Shown here piece after piece: positions 53,751 through 62,985 of a stretch of 64,000 bases of DNA (position 1 is its first letter; each line of letters begins with the position of its first letter). The notes under the pieces are model-generated. The model saw nothing but the letters and a program-made list of their open reading frames with translations, had not been told where the DNA came from and did no database searches. Source of the stretch: Rhizobium gallicum bv. gallicum R602sp. Its GTDB lineage: Bacteria; Pseudomonadota; Alphaproteobacteria; Rhizobiales; Rhizobiaceae. The stretch covers positions 2,981,501 to 3,045,500 of the forward strand of contig NZ_CP006877.1 of NCBI RefSeq assembly GCF_000816845.1, in the 5' to 3' direction. The translations under genes and the position numbers were made by a program.

Positions 53751-54827
53751 CTATGGATTAAACGGCGGTTGCAGAGCATAACGTGCGGCAAGTGCGGCAA
53801 AGGATTGCGCTGTCGCAGGGTCGAGTTCGACACCATTTTTCTCGCGGTCCTCGGCAACTTTCCATTCGCGGTCGCCTGGCGCCATGACGTTCAAGTCATC
53901 GCGGGCCGGCGAATTGCGCAGCGTCTCCAGATAACGCGTCATGGCAGCGTCGAACTGGTGTTTGTCCAGGAAAGCCTCAGGCTTCATCGCCAGGACGAAG
54001 GCGCCCAGTCCGCGCGGTGTCGAGAAGTCCGGACCGGGCATTGGCGCAATGTCGAAGCTCAATTTCATGCCGGTCAGGACGGCGCTGAGGATTTCGGAGA
54101 TCCCGGCCAACCCGGCCCCCTTGAAGCCGAATTCACCGCCAAGCGGCGCCAGCATATTGGCCTCATCCGGGTCGGTGGTATCGTAGCCGCGGCTGTCCGA
54201 AGCCGTACCGGCGGGCAAACTCTTGCCAAGGCTCCTGTAAAGCTGAACGCGGTTATACGGCACCGCGCTGGTGGCCATATCGAAGAGCCAGGGATTGCCG
54301 TTCTCAACCGGCACCGCGCAGGCGATCGGATTGGTGCCGTGAAAGCGCATCGCGCCGTCATGCAAGCGAACAAAACTGTCGGAATTGCAGAACGCAAAAC
54401 CGATGAAGCCCTGCCCGGCCGCCTGAAGCGCATAGGCGCCGGCCGGCCCGAAATGCGAGGAATTGCGGATGGCCACGGCGCCGATGCCATGGCGGTCCGC
54501 CAATTCGATCGCATGATCCATCGCCACGAAGGTCGCAAGCCCTCCATGGCCATTATCGGCGTCGAGCACACCGACCGCTCCGAATGCCGACGAAAGCGCC
54601 ACTTTCGGCTGCGGGTTGATGCGGCCCTCGATCAAGCCTTTGACATAGTGCGGCAAAAGCCTGACGCCGTGGCTGTCGATGCCGAGCCGCGTCCCATGCA
54701 TCATTGCCCGCGTCGCTCCATCGCTGGTAGCCTCGTCAGCACCCGCTGCCATGAAGACGGCGCGACAGAAGCTGTCGATGGAAGCAAGCGTGGCCCTTAC
54801 CGGCGAAGTCGGATGTTCAGTCGGCAT
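53751..54827 (-). CDS. Malate/L-lactate dehydrogenase family oxidoreductase (Ldh2/YbiC type)
   Basis: A 358-residue NAD(P)H-dependent 2-oxoacid reductase of the unusual Ldh2 fold. Motifs are GTRLGIDSHGVRLLPHY (conserved His near residue 47), VAIRNSSHFGPAGAYALQ, FHGTNPIACAVP and the C-terminal region DEANMLAPLGGEFGFKG. Substrates of the family include malate, lactate, ureidoglycolate, 2,3-diketo-gulonate and delta-piperideine carboxylate. The ATG at 54827 is chosen; a GTG at 54845 that overlaps the HxlR stop (GTGA) would add six residues. Downstream of the HxlR gene in the same orientation. Confidence 0.9.
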   Translation of the reverse strand: MPTEHPTSPVRATLASIDSFCRAVFMAAGADEATSDGATRAMMHGTRLGIDSHGVRLLPHYVKGLIEGRINPQPKVALSSAFGAVGVLDADNGHGGLATFVAMDHAIELADRHGIGAVAIRNSSHFGPAGAYALQAAGQGFIGFAFCNSDSFVRLHDGAMRFHGTNPIACAVPVENGNPWLFDMATSAVPYNRVQLYRSLGKSLPAGTASDSRGYDTTDPDEANMLAPLGGEFGFKGAGLAGISEILSAVLTGMKLSFDIAPMPGPDFSTPRGLGAFVLAMKPEAFLDKHQFDAAMTRYLETLRNSPARDDLNVMAPGDREWKVAEDREKNGVELDPATAQSFAALAARYALQPPFNP

Positions 54828-54841
54828 CGGCAAATCACCTT

Positions 54842-55273
54842 TCACCAGCGCTCGCTGGCCGCCTTGGCGTCGTAACGGGCTCGGGCCGCCAGAATTTCAG
54901 CCTGGTTCGATTCCGTCCACCCCACCAGCGCGCGGATGGTTTCGTGCAGAGTGCAGCCAAGCGGCGACAATGCATATTCCACACGCGGCGGCACGACGGG
55001 ATAGACCGTTCTCTCGATAATTCCGTCGCGTTCGAGGTTGCGCAAGGTGGTCGTCAGCATGCGCTGGCTGATGCCTTCGATGCTGTTGCGCAATTGCGTG
55101 AAGCGGAGCGTGCGCTTTTCCAGAAGAGCGATCACCAGCAGCGACCATTTATCGGCGATCCGATCGAGGATCTGCCGCACCTCGCAGCCTTCGCGCACAT
55201 CCCATTGCAGGACGTCGTAATCCGCCTCGCTGCTGCAAAGGTTACTCGGTGAGTTTAAAGTGCCTTCTTTCAT
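54842..55273 (-). CDS. HxlR-family transcriptional regulator
   Basis: A 143-residue winged-helix regulator of the HxlR type, known for redox or aldehyde sensing. The family core is EGCEVRQILDRIADKWSLLV, RFTQLRNSIEGISQRMLTTT and GIIERTVYPVVPPRVEYALS. Cysteines near the N-terminus (LCSSEAD, EGCEV) could be redox sensors. It is divergent from the MFS transporter gene at 55373 and probably controls it. The start is chosen at the Met nearest the family N-terminus; the ribosome site is weak. Confidence 0.9.
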   Translation of the reverse strand: MKEGTLNSPSNLCSSEADYDVLQWDVREGCEVRQILDRIADKWSLLVIALLEKRTLRFTQLRNSIEGISQRMLTTTLRNLERDGIIERTVYPVVPPRVEYALSPLGCTLHETIRALVGWTESNQAEILAARARYDAKAASERW

Positions 55274-55318
55274 GGGTCCGGAGCATGGCCTAATTGTTTG
55301 ATGGTTACAAGAGGGAAC

Positions 55319-55335
55319 TGACTGACGAAAAGTCA
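55319..55335. promoter_or_regulatory. Short dyad between hxlR-type gene and MFS gene, operator candidate
   Basis: TGACT (55319-55323) and AGTCA (55331-55335) are inverted 5-bp arms around seven bases in the 99-base divergent promoter region. HxlR proteins bind short dyads of this kind between themselves and a divergent target. The arms are short, so the assignment is tentative. Confidence 0.35.
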
Positions 55336-55372
55336 CTCAAACTCTCTTCATCGTCAACGAAGGACCATGCTT

Positions 55373-56812
55373 ATGTCCACGACCCTTTCTTCTTCCGAAG
55401 CAGGCGCTGCACCTATGACGCCGCGTGCTGCAGCGACGTTGATCGTCCTTTGCGGAGCCATTTTTCTTGAGGGCATCGATGTTGCCATGCTCAATATCGC
55501 GCTTCCGGCAATCCGGGCCGATCTAAATCTGACGACAACGACGCTGAGCGGCGTGGTGAGCGCCTATGTGCTGGGCTATGCCGGTTTCATGCTTCTTGGC
55601 GGCCGTGCTGCGGACATTTTCGGCAAGCGCCGGGTCTTCCTTTGCGCACTTGCCGTCTTCATTGCATTCTCCGGTCTCGGCGGCCTTGCGACGGAAGGCT
55701 GGATGCTGCTGTTGGCCCGCTTCGTCACGGGCGCTGCCTCCGCATTCATGACACCGGCGGGGCTGGCGCTCGTCGCGACGAATTTTCCGGAGGGTCCCCA
55801 GCGCAACCGCGCAGTGACCATCTACGCCTCCACGGCTTCCGCCGGTTTCTCGCTCGGGCTCGTGCTGGGCGGATTGCTTGCTGCAATCGACTGGCGCTGG
55901 GTGTTCTTTGCGCCGGTGATCCTGGCGCTCCTCATCTTTGTCGCCGCAATCAGGCTCATCGCCGACAGGCCGTCTAGAGCCACCAGGGAGCGCTTCGACA
56001 TTCCAGGCGCCGTTACGCTCACCGCAGCGATGCTGCTTGCGGTTCATGGCGTGACCCGCCTCGAACATCCGGACCAGAACTTGGCATGGACGCTCGGCAT
56101 ATTCGGCGTGAGCGCGGCCCTGTGGCTTGCCTTCTTCCTGATCGAGCGCCTGTCCGCCGCGCCGCTCGTGCGTTTTTCAATATTCCGCTCCGGCTCCCTC
56201 GTCCGGTCGAACCTCGGAGCGCTGCTGTTTGCCGGGTCGTTCTTCGGCTTCCAGTTTATCGCGACCCTCTATCTCCAGGAGCTGCTTGGCTGGACGCCGA
56301 TTGAGACCAGCATTGCGATGCTTGTGATCGGCATCGACGCGGTCGTCGCTCCCATCCTGACGCCCAGGCTTGTCGATCGCTTCGGAAACGACCGCGTGAT
56401 CTTCGCAGGTTTCGTTCTTGCCGCCATCTCCTACGCATTGCTGTTGGGGATGGAGCTCGACTGGACATATGCCGCAATCTTCCCGAGCATGCTTTTGCTC
56501 GGACTGGCCTTCTCGATCGCCTACAGCCCGCTGACAATTGCCGCCACCGATGGCATTCATGAAGACGAACAGGGGCTGGCGGGCGGGCTGGTCAATACCG
56601 CCTTTCAGTTCGGCGCAGCGCTTGGCCTGTCGGGTGCAAGTGCGATCGGCGCCTATGTTCTTGGCGAAGCTACATCTGCAGAAGCCCGGCTGTTAGCGCT
56701 GCAAACGGCGCTGATCGTCCCGGTCGCAGCTGCCGTGGCTGGCGCACTGATCACTGCCATGGGCATCAGGCGCTGCCGCGATCTGTCCTGCGATCAGGTC
56801 ATGCCATCCTGA
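55373..56812 (+). CDS. MFS transporter, DHA2-type drug/proton antiporter
   Basis: A transporter of about 479 residues with 14 predicted helices. The first-helix motif is AIFLEGIDVAMLNIALPAIR, the motif A-like loop GGRAADIFGKRRVFL and the motif C-like FSLGLVLGGLLAAIDWRWVF. The ATG at 55373 is preferred over 55367 because AAGGA is eight bases before it. Likely exports a toxic compound in response to the divergent HxlR regulator. It belongs to the same large family as the transporter at 7705 but has no adaptor gene beside it. Confidence 0.92.
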   Translation: MSTTLSSSEAGAAPMTPRAAATLIVLCGAIFLEGIDVAMLNIALPAIRADLNLTTTTLSGVVSAYVLGYAGFMLLGGRAADIFGKRRVFLCALAVFIAFSGLGGLATEGWMLLLARFVTGAASAFMTPAGLALVATNFPEGPQRNRAVTIYASTASAGFSLGLVLGGLLAAIDWRWVFFAPVILALLIFVAAIRLIADRPSRATRERFDIPGAVTLTAAMLLAVHGVTRLEHPDQNLAWTLGIFGVSAALWLAFFLIERLSAAPLVRFSIFRSGSLVRSNLGALLFAGSFFGFQFIATLYLQELLGWTPIETSIAMLVIGIDAVVAPILTPRLVDRFGNDRVIFAGFVLAAISYALLLGMELDWTYAAIFPSMLLLGLAFSIAYSPLTIAATDGIHEDEQGLAGGLVNTAFQFGAALGLSGASAIGAYVLGEATSAEARLLALQTALIVPVAAAVAGALITAMGIRRCRDLSCDQVMPS

Positions 56813-56846
56813 ACCCACGAGACGGCCGCGGCTCCAGTCGCGGCCA

Positions 56847-58682
56847 TCAATCGCACCGCACATCCGCTAAGAGCAAATAGTCGTCCGAGCCAAAGGCAAC
56901 ATCGCTTTTGTCGAAGCAAAATCTCTTCGGAAGGATGCGGATCGCATAGCGGCGATTGCAGGCGCCAGGAAAATCCAGCCGGTATTGCCGGCGTTCCATT
57001 GAACTCGACGGTTCGGAATGTCTTGCGTGTCCGAGATAGGAGGCGTTCTCTATCAGCCGCACCGAACCGGACAACCCGACCTTCGGGCGAAGCGCCCGGA
57101 AATCTTTGCCCATCGTTTCATCCAAACTTGGATAGTCCTTCGCATTCGGCTTTTCGCCTGCCGCAGGAATGAGGCTTTCCCTGACGGCCATGTTGAAGCG
57201 CACGTCGTCTCTGCCGGGGACTTCGCCGTAGCTGTTGAGGTACTTCCAGCTCACACGAATACGCCGCTCCGTGGGGAGGCCGGGATCCGGCGGCAAAAAG
57301 GTGAGAGCGAGGTCGCCCGGAGCCGATCCGTCACCGCCCGCCCCTTTTCCCGGAGCGGGACAGGGCGTGTAGAGCGGGCGGTAGCCGCATTCCGGCCCGC
57401 CGCTGCCCCATAGGCAATCGCTGAGCTCGTGCCACGCGTTAACGCTGATCTGCGATGAGTGCCCGGAGACATCGTTACCGGTTGCCGGAACCATCCAGGG
57501 GTGAATCCTGCCGCCGCCCGAGCGCCGTGCCCATTCCGTCCGGTGCATATCCACCTGCCGGAAGTTTTCCTTCTCGGCGCGAAGCTGCAGAAGCTGTGCC
57601 CAACTGGGATTGGAAATGAACGGCTCACGCCCAACTGCGTCAGGCACGAGACGCTGCCCGGTCGCCTGTGTCGTCAGCGTGTGGCACTCCGTGCAGTCGC
57701 CGTTCGGATCGCGTACCGTGCTTGCGTTCTTCAGTTCGGCCGCATAGGTGCTGGTATAGCCGGACCCAATCACGCGAAAGGGCGTCCTCTCATTGCGGGG
57801 TAGTCTTGGAAGATAGGCGCCGAGGCTGAAGGCCCGGGCTCTCGGATCACTTCTGCCGTCCCGATAGCCAATTCTTGCCTGTCCGATATGCGGATTGATG
57901 ACGTAGGGATTCTTGTTGTCATGGCATGCCGAACATTCAATTTGAAAAGTCGGATCGTAAAGCGCTTCTGCCTCCACCCGCCCGGCTGTGTCGGAATATG
58001 ACCGACCGCCCGGCGGAACGAACGGCTTCGACCAGTCGAACACCTCCTGGTCCTTACGGCCGTCGAAGAACACGATCTCGCCGGTGCCCCTGTTGAACCC
58101 GATCGAGCCGAAGCGCGAGAATTTCGGATTTGATCGCTGCCAATAAGGGTCGGGCTCAACCTCCAGGCTGGCATTGGATTTGCGGCACAAGAAGAGCCAT
58201 TCCACATTGCCTTTCACGACGCGGTTCAGACGCGAGTTCAAGCCGCAATAAGTGACGTTGCCGGCAAGCGACGGCTTATCGCATTTTGCAATGCTTGCCG
58301 TCCGTTTGACCACGGCGCCGTCCGCATCCCGGTGTTCGAATTCCAGCGGATTGCCCGCCTTGTTGGGGTTTGGTTGCAGGTCGACGATATTGCCGTCGAC
58401 TTCGAGCGGGATCGTTTTGGCACCCCCACCGGCGCAATCTGCGTCCGGGATCGTCCCGAAAACCGCGCGAGCCTCGTCGCCGAACCGGGTCGTGATGTTG
58501 GTGCTGGCCGATGCCGGCTCCCACAGGAAGGCACCGTTCCACCGATCAACGGTTTCGGCGAACTTTTCCTCGGTCAACTCTGGATCGGGAACGTCATCCG
58601 CCTTCGGCCGATCCAGGGCATTGGCCGAGGCAAGCGCTGCAGCCCCGATGATGAATGCGAAGCCGACACCCTTCACACCCAT
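56847..58682 (-). CDS. Exported di-heme cytochrome c-like protein of unknown function
   Basis: A 611-residue protein with a signal peptide (GVGFAFIIGAAALASANALD) and GGAGGAG at good distance from the ATG, which rejects a longer start. Two c-type heme motifs are visible: CSACH (Cys250, Cys253, His254) and CTECH (Cys330, Cys333, His334). Large flanking regions rich in Trp, Tyr and Cys (for example ECGYRPLYTPCP) match no family I recognise. It should be a periplasmic electron-transfer or redox enzyme; the two hemes lie only 80 residues apart. It follows the SnoaL-like gene by 81 bases on the same strand. Confidence 0.8.
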   Translation of the reverse strand: MGVKGVGFAFIIGAAALASANALDRPKADDVPDPELTEEKFAETVDRWNGAFLWEPASASTNITTRFGDEARAVFGTIPDADCAGGGAKTIPLEVDGNIVDLQPNPNKAGNPLEFEHRDADGAVVKRTASIAKCDKPSLAGNVTYCGLNSRLNRVVKGNVEWLFLCRKSNASLEVEPDPYWQRSNPKFSRFGSIGFNRGTGEIVFFDGRKDQEVFDWSKPFVPPGGRSYSDTAGRVEAEALYDPTFQIECSACHDNKNPYVINPHIGQARIGYRDGRSDPRARAFSLGAYLPRLPRNERTPFRVIGSGYTSTYAAELKNASTVRDPNGDCTECHTLTTQATGQRLVPDAVGREPFISNPSWAQLLQLRAEKENFRQVDMHRTEWARRSGGGRIHPWMVPATGNDVSGHSSQISVNAWHELSDCLWGSGGPECGYRPLYTPCPAPGKGAGGDGSAPGDLALTFLPPDPGLPTERRIRVSWKYLNSYGEVPGRDDVRFNMAVRESLIPAAGEKPNAKDYPSLDETMGKDFRALRPKVGLSGSVRLIENASYLGHARHSEPSSSMERRQYRLDFPGACNRRYAIRILPKRFCFDKSDVAFGSDDYLLLADVRCD

Positions 58683-58763
58683 TTCCGCACTCCTCCGGCC
58701 CAGATGCTTCGCCCGGTTGGCCGCGCCCAAACACGCGAAATCTTAAACCGTCAGAAACCTGAT

Positions 58764-59384
58764 TTACCGCGCCCGCGTCATAACCTTCGGCTCGTCGGTA
58801 ATGAGCGTAAGCATTTTAAATTTCCAGGCACCGTTCTCCTTGACGAAAACCGCCCTTAAAACCGCGGCATAGTCGAGGGTTGGCACTTCGGTGTCAGCCC
58901 GCTGGATGACTGCCAGCATGGCGGACTTTGCTTCGACCGTCCCCGGGGCATTCGGATCGACAATGTTCAGGAGCGTATTGCTTTCAAAGTGGCGGACACG
59001 CGATTGCGCGTCATCGAGCTTGAGAAAAAGGCCTTTGAAATAGTTCAACAATTGATCAGGATCATCACTCTTGTCACCTTTGAGCGCTCCGCCTCCGCTG
59101 CAGACCTGATAGATGGCATCGCTCGTAAACATCTCGGCGATGACGGATGCATTCTTTTCGTCCAGCGCCCAGAAGTAGCGATGGATCAGATCCATAATTG
59201 CTTGGCGTTCGGCCGGTTCGGGATTCGTAATCGGGTATGTCCAGTTCTTGGCGGTGGGGTCGTCACAGACTGGGTCCACTGCCAACGCCGGTCGATCGGA
59301 TACCAGCCAGATAGCGCAAACCGCCGCCAGCATGAATGCAGCAGGTATATTTGTCGCCCATTTCTCTTTTCGAAGAATAGCCAC
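58764..59384 (-). CDS. Exported SnoaL-like (NTF2-fold) domain protein
   Basis: A 206-residue protein. The N-terminal signal (FMLAAVCAIWLVSDRPALAV) is followed by a SnoaL-like/NTF2-type domain: AERQAIMDLIHRYFWALDEK, VIAEMFTSDAIYQVCSGG, RHFESNTLLNIVDPNA and the tail ENGAWKFKMLTLI. The fold binds small hydrophobic molecules in a cavity, sometimes with enzymatic activity. The GTG start at 59384 is chosen because AGGAGG is five bases before it. It lies directly upstream of the di-heme cytochrome gene and is probably co-transcribed with it. Confidence 0.78.
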   Translation of the reverse strand: MAILRKEKWATNIPAAFMLAAVCAIWLVSDRPALAVDPVCDDPTAKNWTYPITNPEPAERQAIMDLIHRYFWALDEKNASVIAEMFTSDAIYQVCSGGGALKGDKSDDPDQLLNYFKGLFLKLDDAQSRVRHFESNTLLNIVDPNAPGTVEAKSAMLAVIQRADTEVPTLDYAAVLRAVFVKENGAWKFKMLTLITDEPKVMTRAR

Positions 59385-59709
59385 TTTCCCCTCCTGTTGA
59401 TCGCGCCTCGATTGAAGATCGGCAGATGCCTTGGACACTGGACTTTGCGGGGTTATTGCCGAACGGCTTTTCTCTCCCAATCACCATAGGTCGTTCGATT
59501 GGAATAGAAGCCGCCGCACGCGCGATGCACTGTTTGATGAAGTCCCCAACTGACGGTAAAGTACATTATATCGAAATACTAAGAAAGAAATTGCTAAATT
59601 TAGAAGATATGCGTGTTTCGCTTTGCTCAGTGCTCCATGTAACATGGGTCGGACGCGGGACGACGAGACCGGCGGCGTGATTGCGATTATCCTCAGCAGA
59701 TCACCGTGA
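59385..59709. promoter_or_regulatory. Divergent promoter region between the SnoaL/cytochrome unit and the SAM-cyclase gene
   Basis: A stretch of 325 bases has no supported gene. It is AT-rich around 59560-59620, where promoters for both directions may lie. I found no clear palindrome. An 84-codon frame at 59426-59680 has no ribosome site and no recognisable domain. Confidence 0.45.
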
Positions 59710-62700
59710 ATGCCGAAGAACGGATTTCTGGCAGAAAATATGGACGAGGTGGTTTCAAAATGGTTGAACACGCTTGGCCTCAGTCGGCTTGGGGAAGCTT
59801 TTGCGCAGGCGCAAATCGATTTCGACACGCTTCGTCTCTTGTCCGACGATGACCTCAAAGAGCTTGGAATCCCCCTCGGTCCGCGCCGAAAAATCCTCTC
59901 CGCCATCGCACAGCTGGACGATGCCCACGAACCGCGTCAACGGCCGATGGTGCCTGTGGAACGGAGGCCGCTGACCATCCTGTTCTGCGACCTGGTCGGT
60001 TCGACGGAATATGCCTCGCGCCTCGATCCCGAAGACTTCAGCAAGCTGACGCAAACCTATCTCAACCGGTGTGCCGCACTCGTGCATGCGCATGGCGGGT
60101 TCACCGCCAACTATATCGGCGACGCGCTGCAGGCATTGTTCGGCTATCCGACAGCGGAAGAGGATGACGCAGAACGGGCGATCAGGCTCGGCTTCAGCCT
60201 CATACAGGCGATGCCGCAGATTGAAACGCCTGACGGATCGCGGTTGCAGATCCGCATCGGAATCGCAAGCGGGCTCGTGGTTGTCGGCGATTTCGCTGGA
60301 GCGCCCGCGGGCGTGTCGACTGTCGCCTTCGGACCGGTGCCGAACCTCGCCCAGAGGCTGCAGACATTGGCAGCCGCTCAGACAATTCTTGCCGACCAGA
60401 AGACACGCGAGGCCGCCAACGGAGCCTTCGATTTTGTCGATCTTGGTGCAAAATCGTTGAAGGGGTTCAGCGATCCGGTGCGAATCTGGCGTGTCGACAA
60501 GGCCAGAACGCTGGAAAACCGGTTTGCAAAAAGAACCCACTTGACGAAGCTTGTCGGCAGGCGCGCCGAACTCGACCGCCTGCGTGAGCTTGCAGATGGG
60601 ATCGTGGCCGAAAAGAGCGGACGGGCGATCCTCATTTCGGGCGAAGCGGGCATCGGCAAATCGCGGCTGATTTTCGAGGCGCGCTCGCGCGCTCCGCACT
60701 TTAAGGCTTTGACGCTTCAATGCGCGCCTGCTTATTCCAACAGCGCCTTGTATCCGTTTCTGGATCTGGTTAAGCGTCATGCGGGGATCAACGATGCCGC
60801 GCCGGCAACGGCGAATTCGGAACTGTTGGAGGCGATCCTTGTCTCCAGCGATATTCCGCTTTTCCAAACGCTGCCCGTGTTTTCGCGACTGCTGGCAATC
60901 GAGCAAACGGATTATCCCTTGCCGGACCTGACATCGAAAGAACAGCAGACGATCGTGCGCCGCTTTTTTGTCGAATGGCTGCAGGGCATGTCGCAGGCAA
61001 ACCCGTTGTGGCTGACGATCGAGGACGAACAATGGATCGACCCCTCCTCCGGTGACGTGCTGAAAGCGCTGATCGATGAAGTGCGGTTCGCGCCCATGCT
61101 GGTCGTCGTCACCTCGCGTGAGGCGACGCTGCAGGCACCTATGAAAAATCCATCGCTGCATGGGCTCCGCCTAAAGCGGCTGACCCGCTTCGAAGCCCAG
61201 GCACTTTGCCGCGAGCTGGCGAAGGGCAGCACTATGACCGATGACGCCAACGATTTCGTTCTCGCCAGGGCCGAAGGCGTGCCGCTCTACGTCGAGGAGC
61301 TGTGCCGCGCGGTCGCCGACGGCCATGCTGCCCGCATATTGAAGGAAGAACCGGGTGCGACGGCGGACATACCGGTGACATTGCAGTCTTTCCTGCTCTC
61401 GCGCCTCGACAAGCTGGGGACCGGCAAGATGATCGCGCAAATGGCGGCGGTCATCGGCAGAGTGTTCAACATCGGCATGCTTTCGCATCTTTCCGGCCTG
61501 TCCGAGGAGGCTCTGGTTTCGATCCTGGATCGCCTGATCCAAGCCGGGTTGATCGCGCCGCAACCGGCGATCAACTGGCCGAGTTACAGTTTTACCCATG
61601 CCCTCCTGCAAGAGGCAGCCCAGGCTACCCTCCTGCGCGAACGCCGCCGACAATTGCACCATCTTGTCGCCGAAGGTATCGAAAAGCTCTATCCAAGACA
61701 GGCCGCCGAGCATCCGGAAGTCCTTGCGCAACATCTCGCTGCGGCCGGGCTCTACCAGCGGGCAGCTGATTGCTGGCTCACCGCCGGCCTCAAGACGGGC
61801 GCCACCTGGGCAAAGGTCGAGGCCGCCAATATGTTCACAAACGGGCTGGAGTGCCTTCAAAAATTGCCGCCATCGCGGGAACGCGACCAAAAATGCCTCA
61901 AGCTCGAACTCGAACGCGGCGACGTGCTTTATGCCACGTTCGGCTACGTCACACCCGAAGGAAGCGCGGCCTATCGCAATGTCATGTCTTTGAGCGAGAG
62001 CCTCGGCGATCCGGAAGCGGGTATCCGCGCCCTCGACGGGCTGTTTGGTACCGCCTTGAATTCAGCGCGGTTCGCCGATGCGGAATGGGCAAGCGACCAG
62101 CTACTCGATATGGGGCGTCAGCAACTGAATTTGAAAGCCCTGGTCCTCGGCATGCAATTCAAGGGCATGTGCCTCTTTTCGCAGGGCAGGCTCGAAGAAG
62201 CCCGGCAATATCTGGAGGAGGCTCTCGAGTATCGCGCGAAGGCAGACGAGGTCGGCAGCGATTTTCCGAACATGACGATGATCTATCTGTCATGGACACT
62301 GCATCTGCTTGGACATCACGAGCGCGCCATCATGCTTTATCACGAGGCCGAGCAGGATGCGCGCCAGCAATCCGATTACGGGTTGGCGGGCTGGCTTGGA
62401 AACGGCTGCGTTCTGATGGCCCTGCGCAAGAACGTGGGCGCCTTGCAGGCAATGGTGGACGAGTTGGGGCCGCTCGCCAAGGCGAATGGCTTTCAGCTAT
62501 GGGCGAATCTTGCATCATTCTTCCAGGGCTGGGCGATGGTTCATGCCCATCACGACGGCCGGGGCTTGCAGCAGATGCGCGCCACCTGCGACAACCTCGG
62601 CGAACAGCAGATAGACAAGCCCTGCTATCTCGGCCTGCTGGCAGAAGCGAGCCTCGCGCTCGGCGAATTCGAAGCTGCCGCCCGTCTCATCGATGAGGCG

Positions 62701-62985
62701 CTGGCGCTGACCAAGAAGACAGGCGAGCATTATTTTACAGCGGAACTGCTCCGGCTCGCAGGCGTGGCGAGCCTATATCTTAAAGGCGATGCTCACTCCG
62801 CCGAGCGCGCGTTCCGCAAGTCGGCAGCCTTCGCTCAAAAACAGGGCGCAAAGACCTGGGAATTGAAGGCCACGCAAAGCCTTGCCGAACTCCACCGCTC
62901 GACCGGCCGGAAAACCAGAGTGGAACGGCGCCTAGACGCCATTACCGGATGGTTCGAAGGGCAGAATAAAACGGCAAGGATGTAA
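59710..62985 (+). CDS. SAM domain-class III cyclase domain-ATPase-helical repeat protein
   Basis: A 1,091-residue cytosolic multidomain protein. Residues about 12-70 form a SAM domain (DEVVSKWLNTLGLSRLGEAF; DLKELGIPLGPRRKILSAI). About 85-260 are a class III cyclase homology domain with metal residues Asp94 (LFCDLVGST) and Asp138 (NYIGDALQALFGYP), but Asn134 replaces the usual purine-contact lysine. About 280-700 are an AAA/STAND-type ATPase with Walker A SGEAGIGKSRL (Lys317). The rest is TPR-like helical repeats. Such proteins act as signalling ATPases; cyclase activity is doubtful here. ATG 59710 is used; ATG 59740 just before the SAM domain is an alternative. Neither has a clear ribosome site. 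Confidence 0.88.
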   Translation: MPKNGFLAENMDEVVSKWLNTLGLSRLGEAFAQAQIDFDTLRLLSDDDLKELGIPLGPRRKILSAIAQLDDAHEPRQRPMVPVERRPLTILFCDLVGSTEYASRLDPEDFSKLTQTYLNRCAALVHAHGGFTANYIGDALQALFGYPTAEEDDAERAIRLGFSLIQAMPQIETPDGSRLQIRIGIASGLVVVGDFAGAPAGVSTVAFGPVPNLAQRLQTLAAAQTILADQKTREAANGAFDFVDLGAKSLKGFSDPVRIWRVDKARTLENRFAKRTHLTKLVGRRAELDRLRELADGIVAEKSGRAILISGEAGIGKSRLIFEARSRAPHFKALTLQCAPAYSNSALYPFLDLVKRHAGINDAAPATANSELLEAILVSSDIPLFQTLPVFSRLLAIEQTDYPLPDLTSKEQQTIVRRFFVEWLQGMSQANPLWLTIEDEQWIDPSSGDVLKALIDEVRFAPMLVVVTSREATLQAPMKNPSLHGLRLKRLTRFEAQALCRELAKGSTMTDDANDFVLARAEGVPLYVEELCRAVADGHAARILKEEPGATADIPVTLQSFLLSRLDKLGTGKMIAQMAAVIGRVFNIGMLSHLSGLSEEALVSILDRLIQAGLIAPQPAINWPSYSFTHALLQEAAQATLLRERRRQLHHLVAEGIEKLYPRQAAEHPEVLAQHLAAAGLYQRAADCWLTAGLKTGATWAKVEAANMFTNGLECLQKLPPSRERDQKCLKLELERGDVLYATFGYVTPEGSAAYRNVMSLSESLGDPEAGIRALDGLFGTALNSARFADAEWASDQLLDMGRQQLNLKALVLGMQFKGMCLFSQGRLEEARQYLEEALEYRAKADEVGSDFPNMTMIYLSWTLHLLGHHERAIMLYHEAEQDARQQSDYGLAGWLGNGCVLMALRKNVGALQAMVDELGPLAKANGFQLWANLASFFQGWAMVHAHHDGRGLQQMRATCDNLGEQQIDKPCYLGLLAEASLALGEFEAAARLIDEALALTKKTGEHYFTAELLRLAGVASLYLKGDAHSAERAFRKSAAFAQKQGAKTWELKATQSLAELHRSTGRKTRVERRLDAITGWFEGQNKTARM

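Noticed and set aside
59755..61161. Minus-strand open frame (468 codons)
   Set aside because: Antisense to the SAM-cyclase-ATPase gene; composition is that of a reversed frame.
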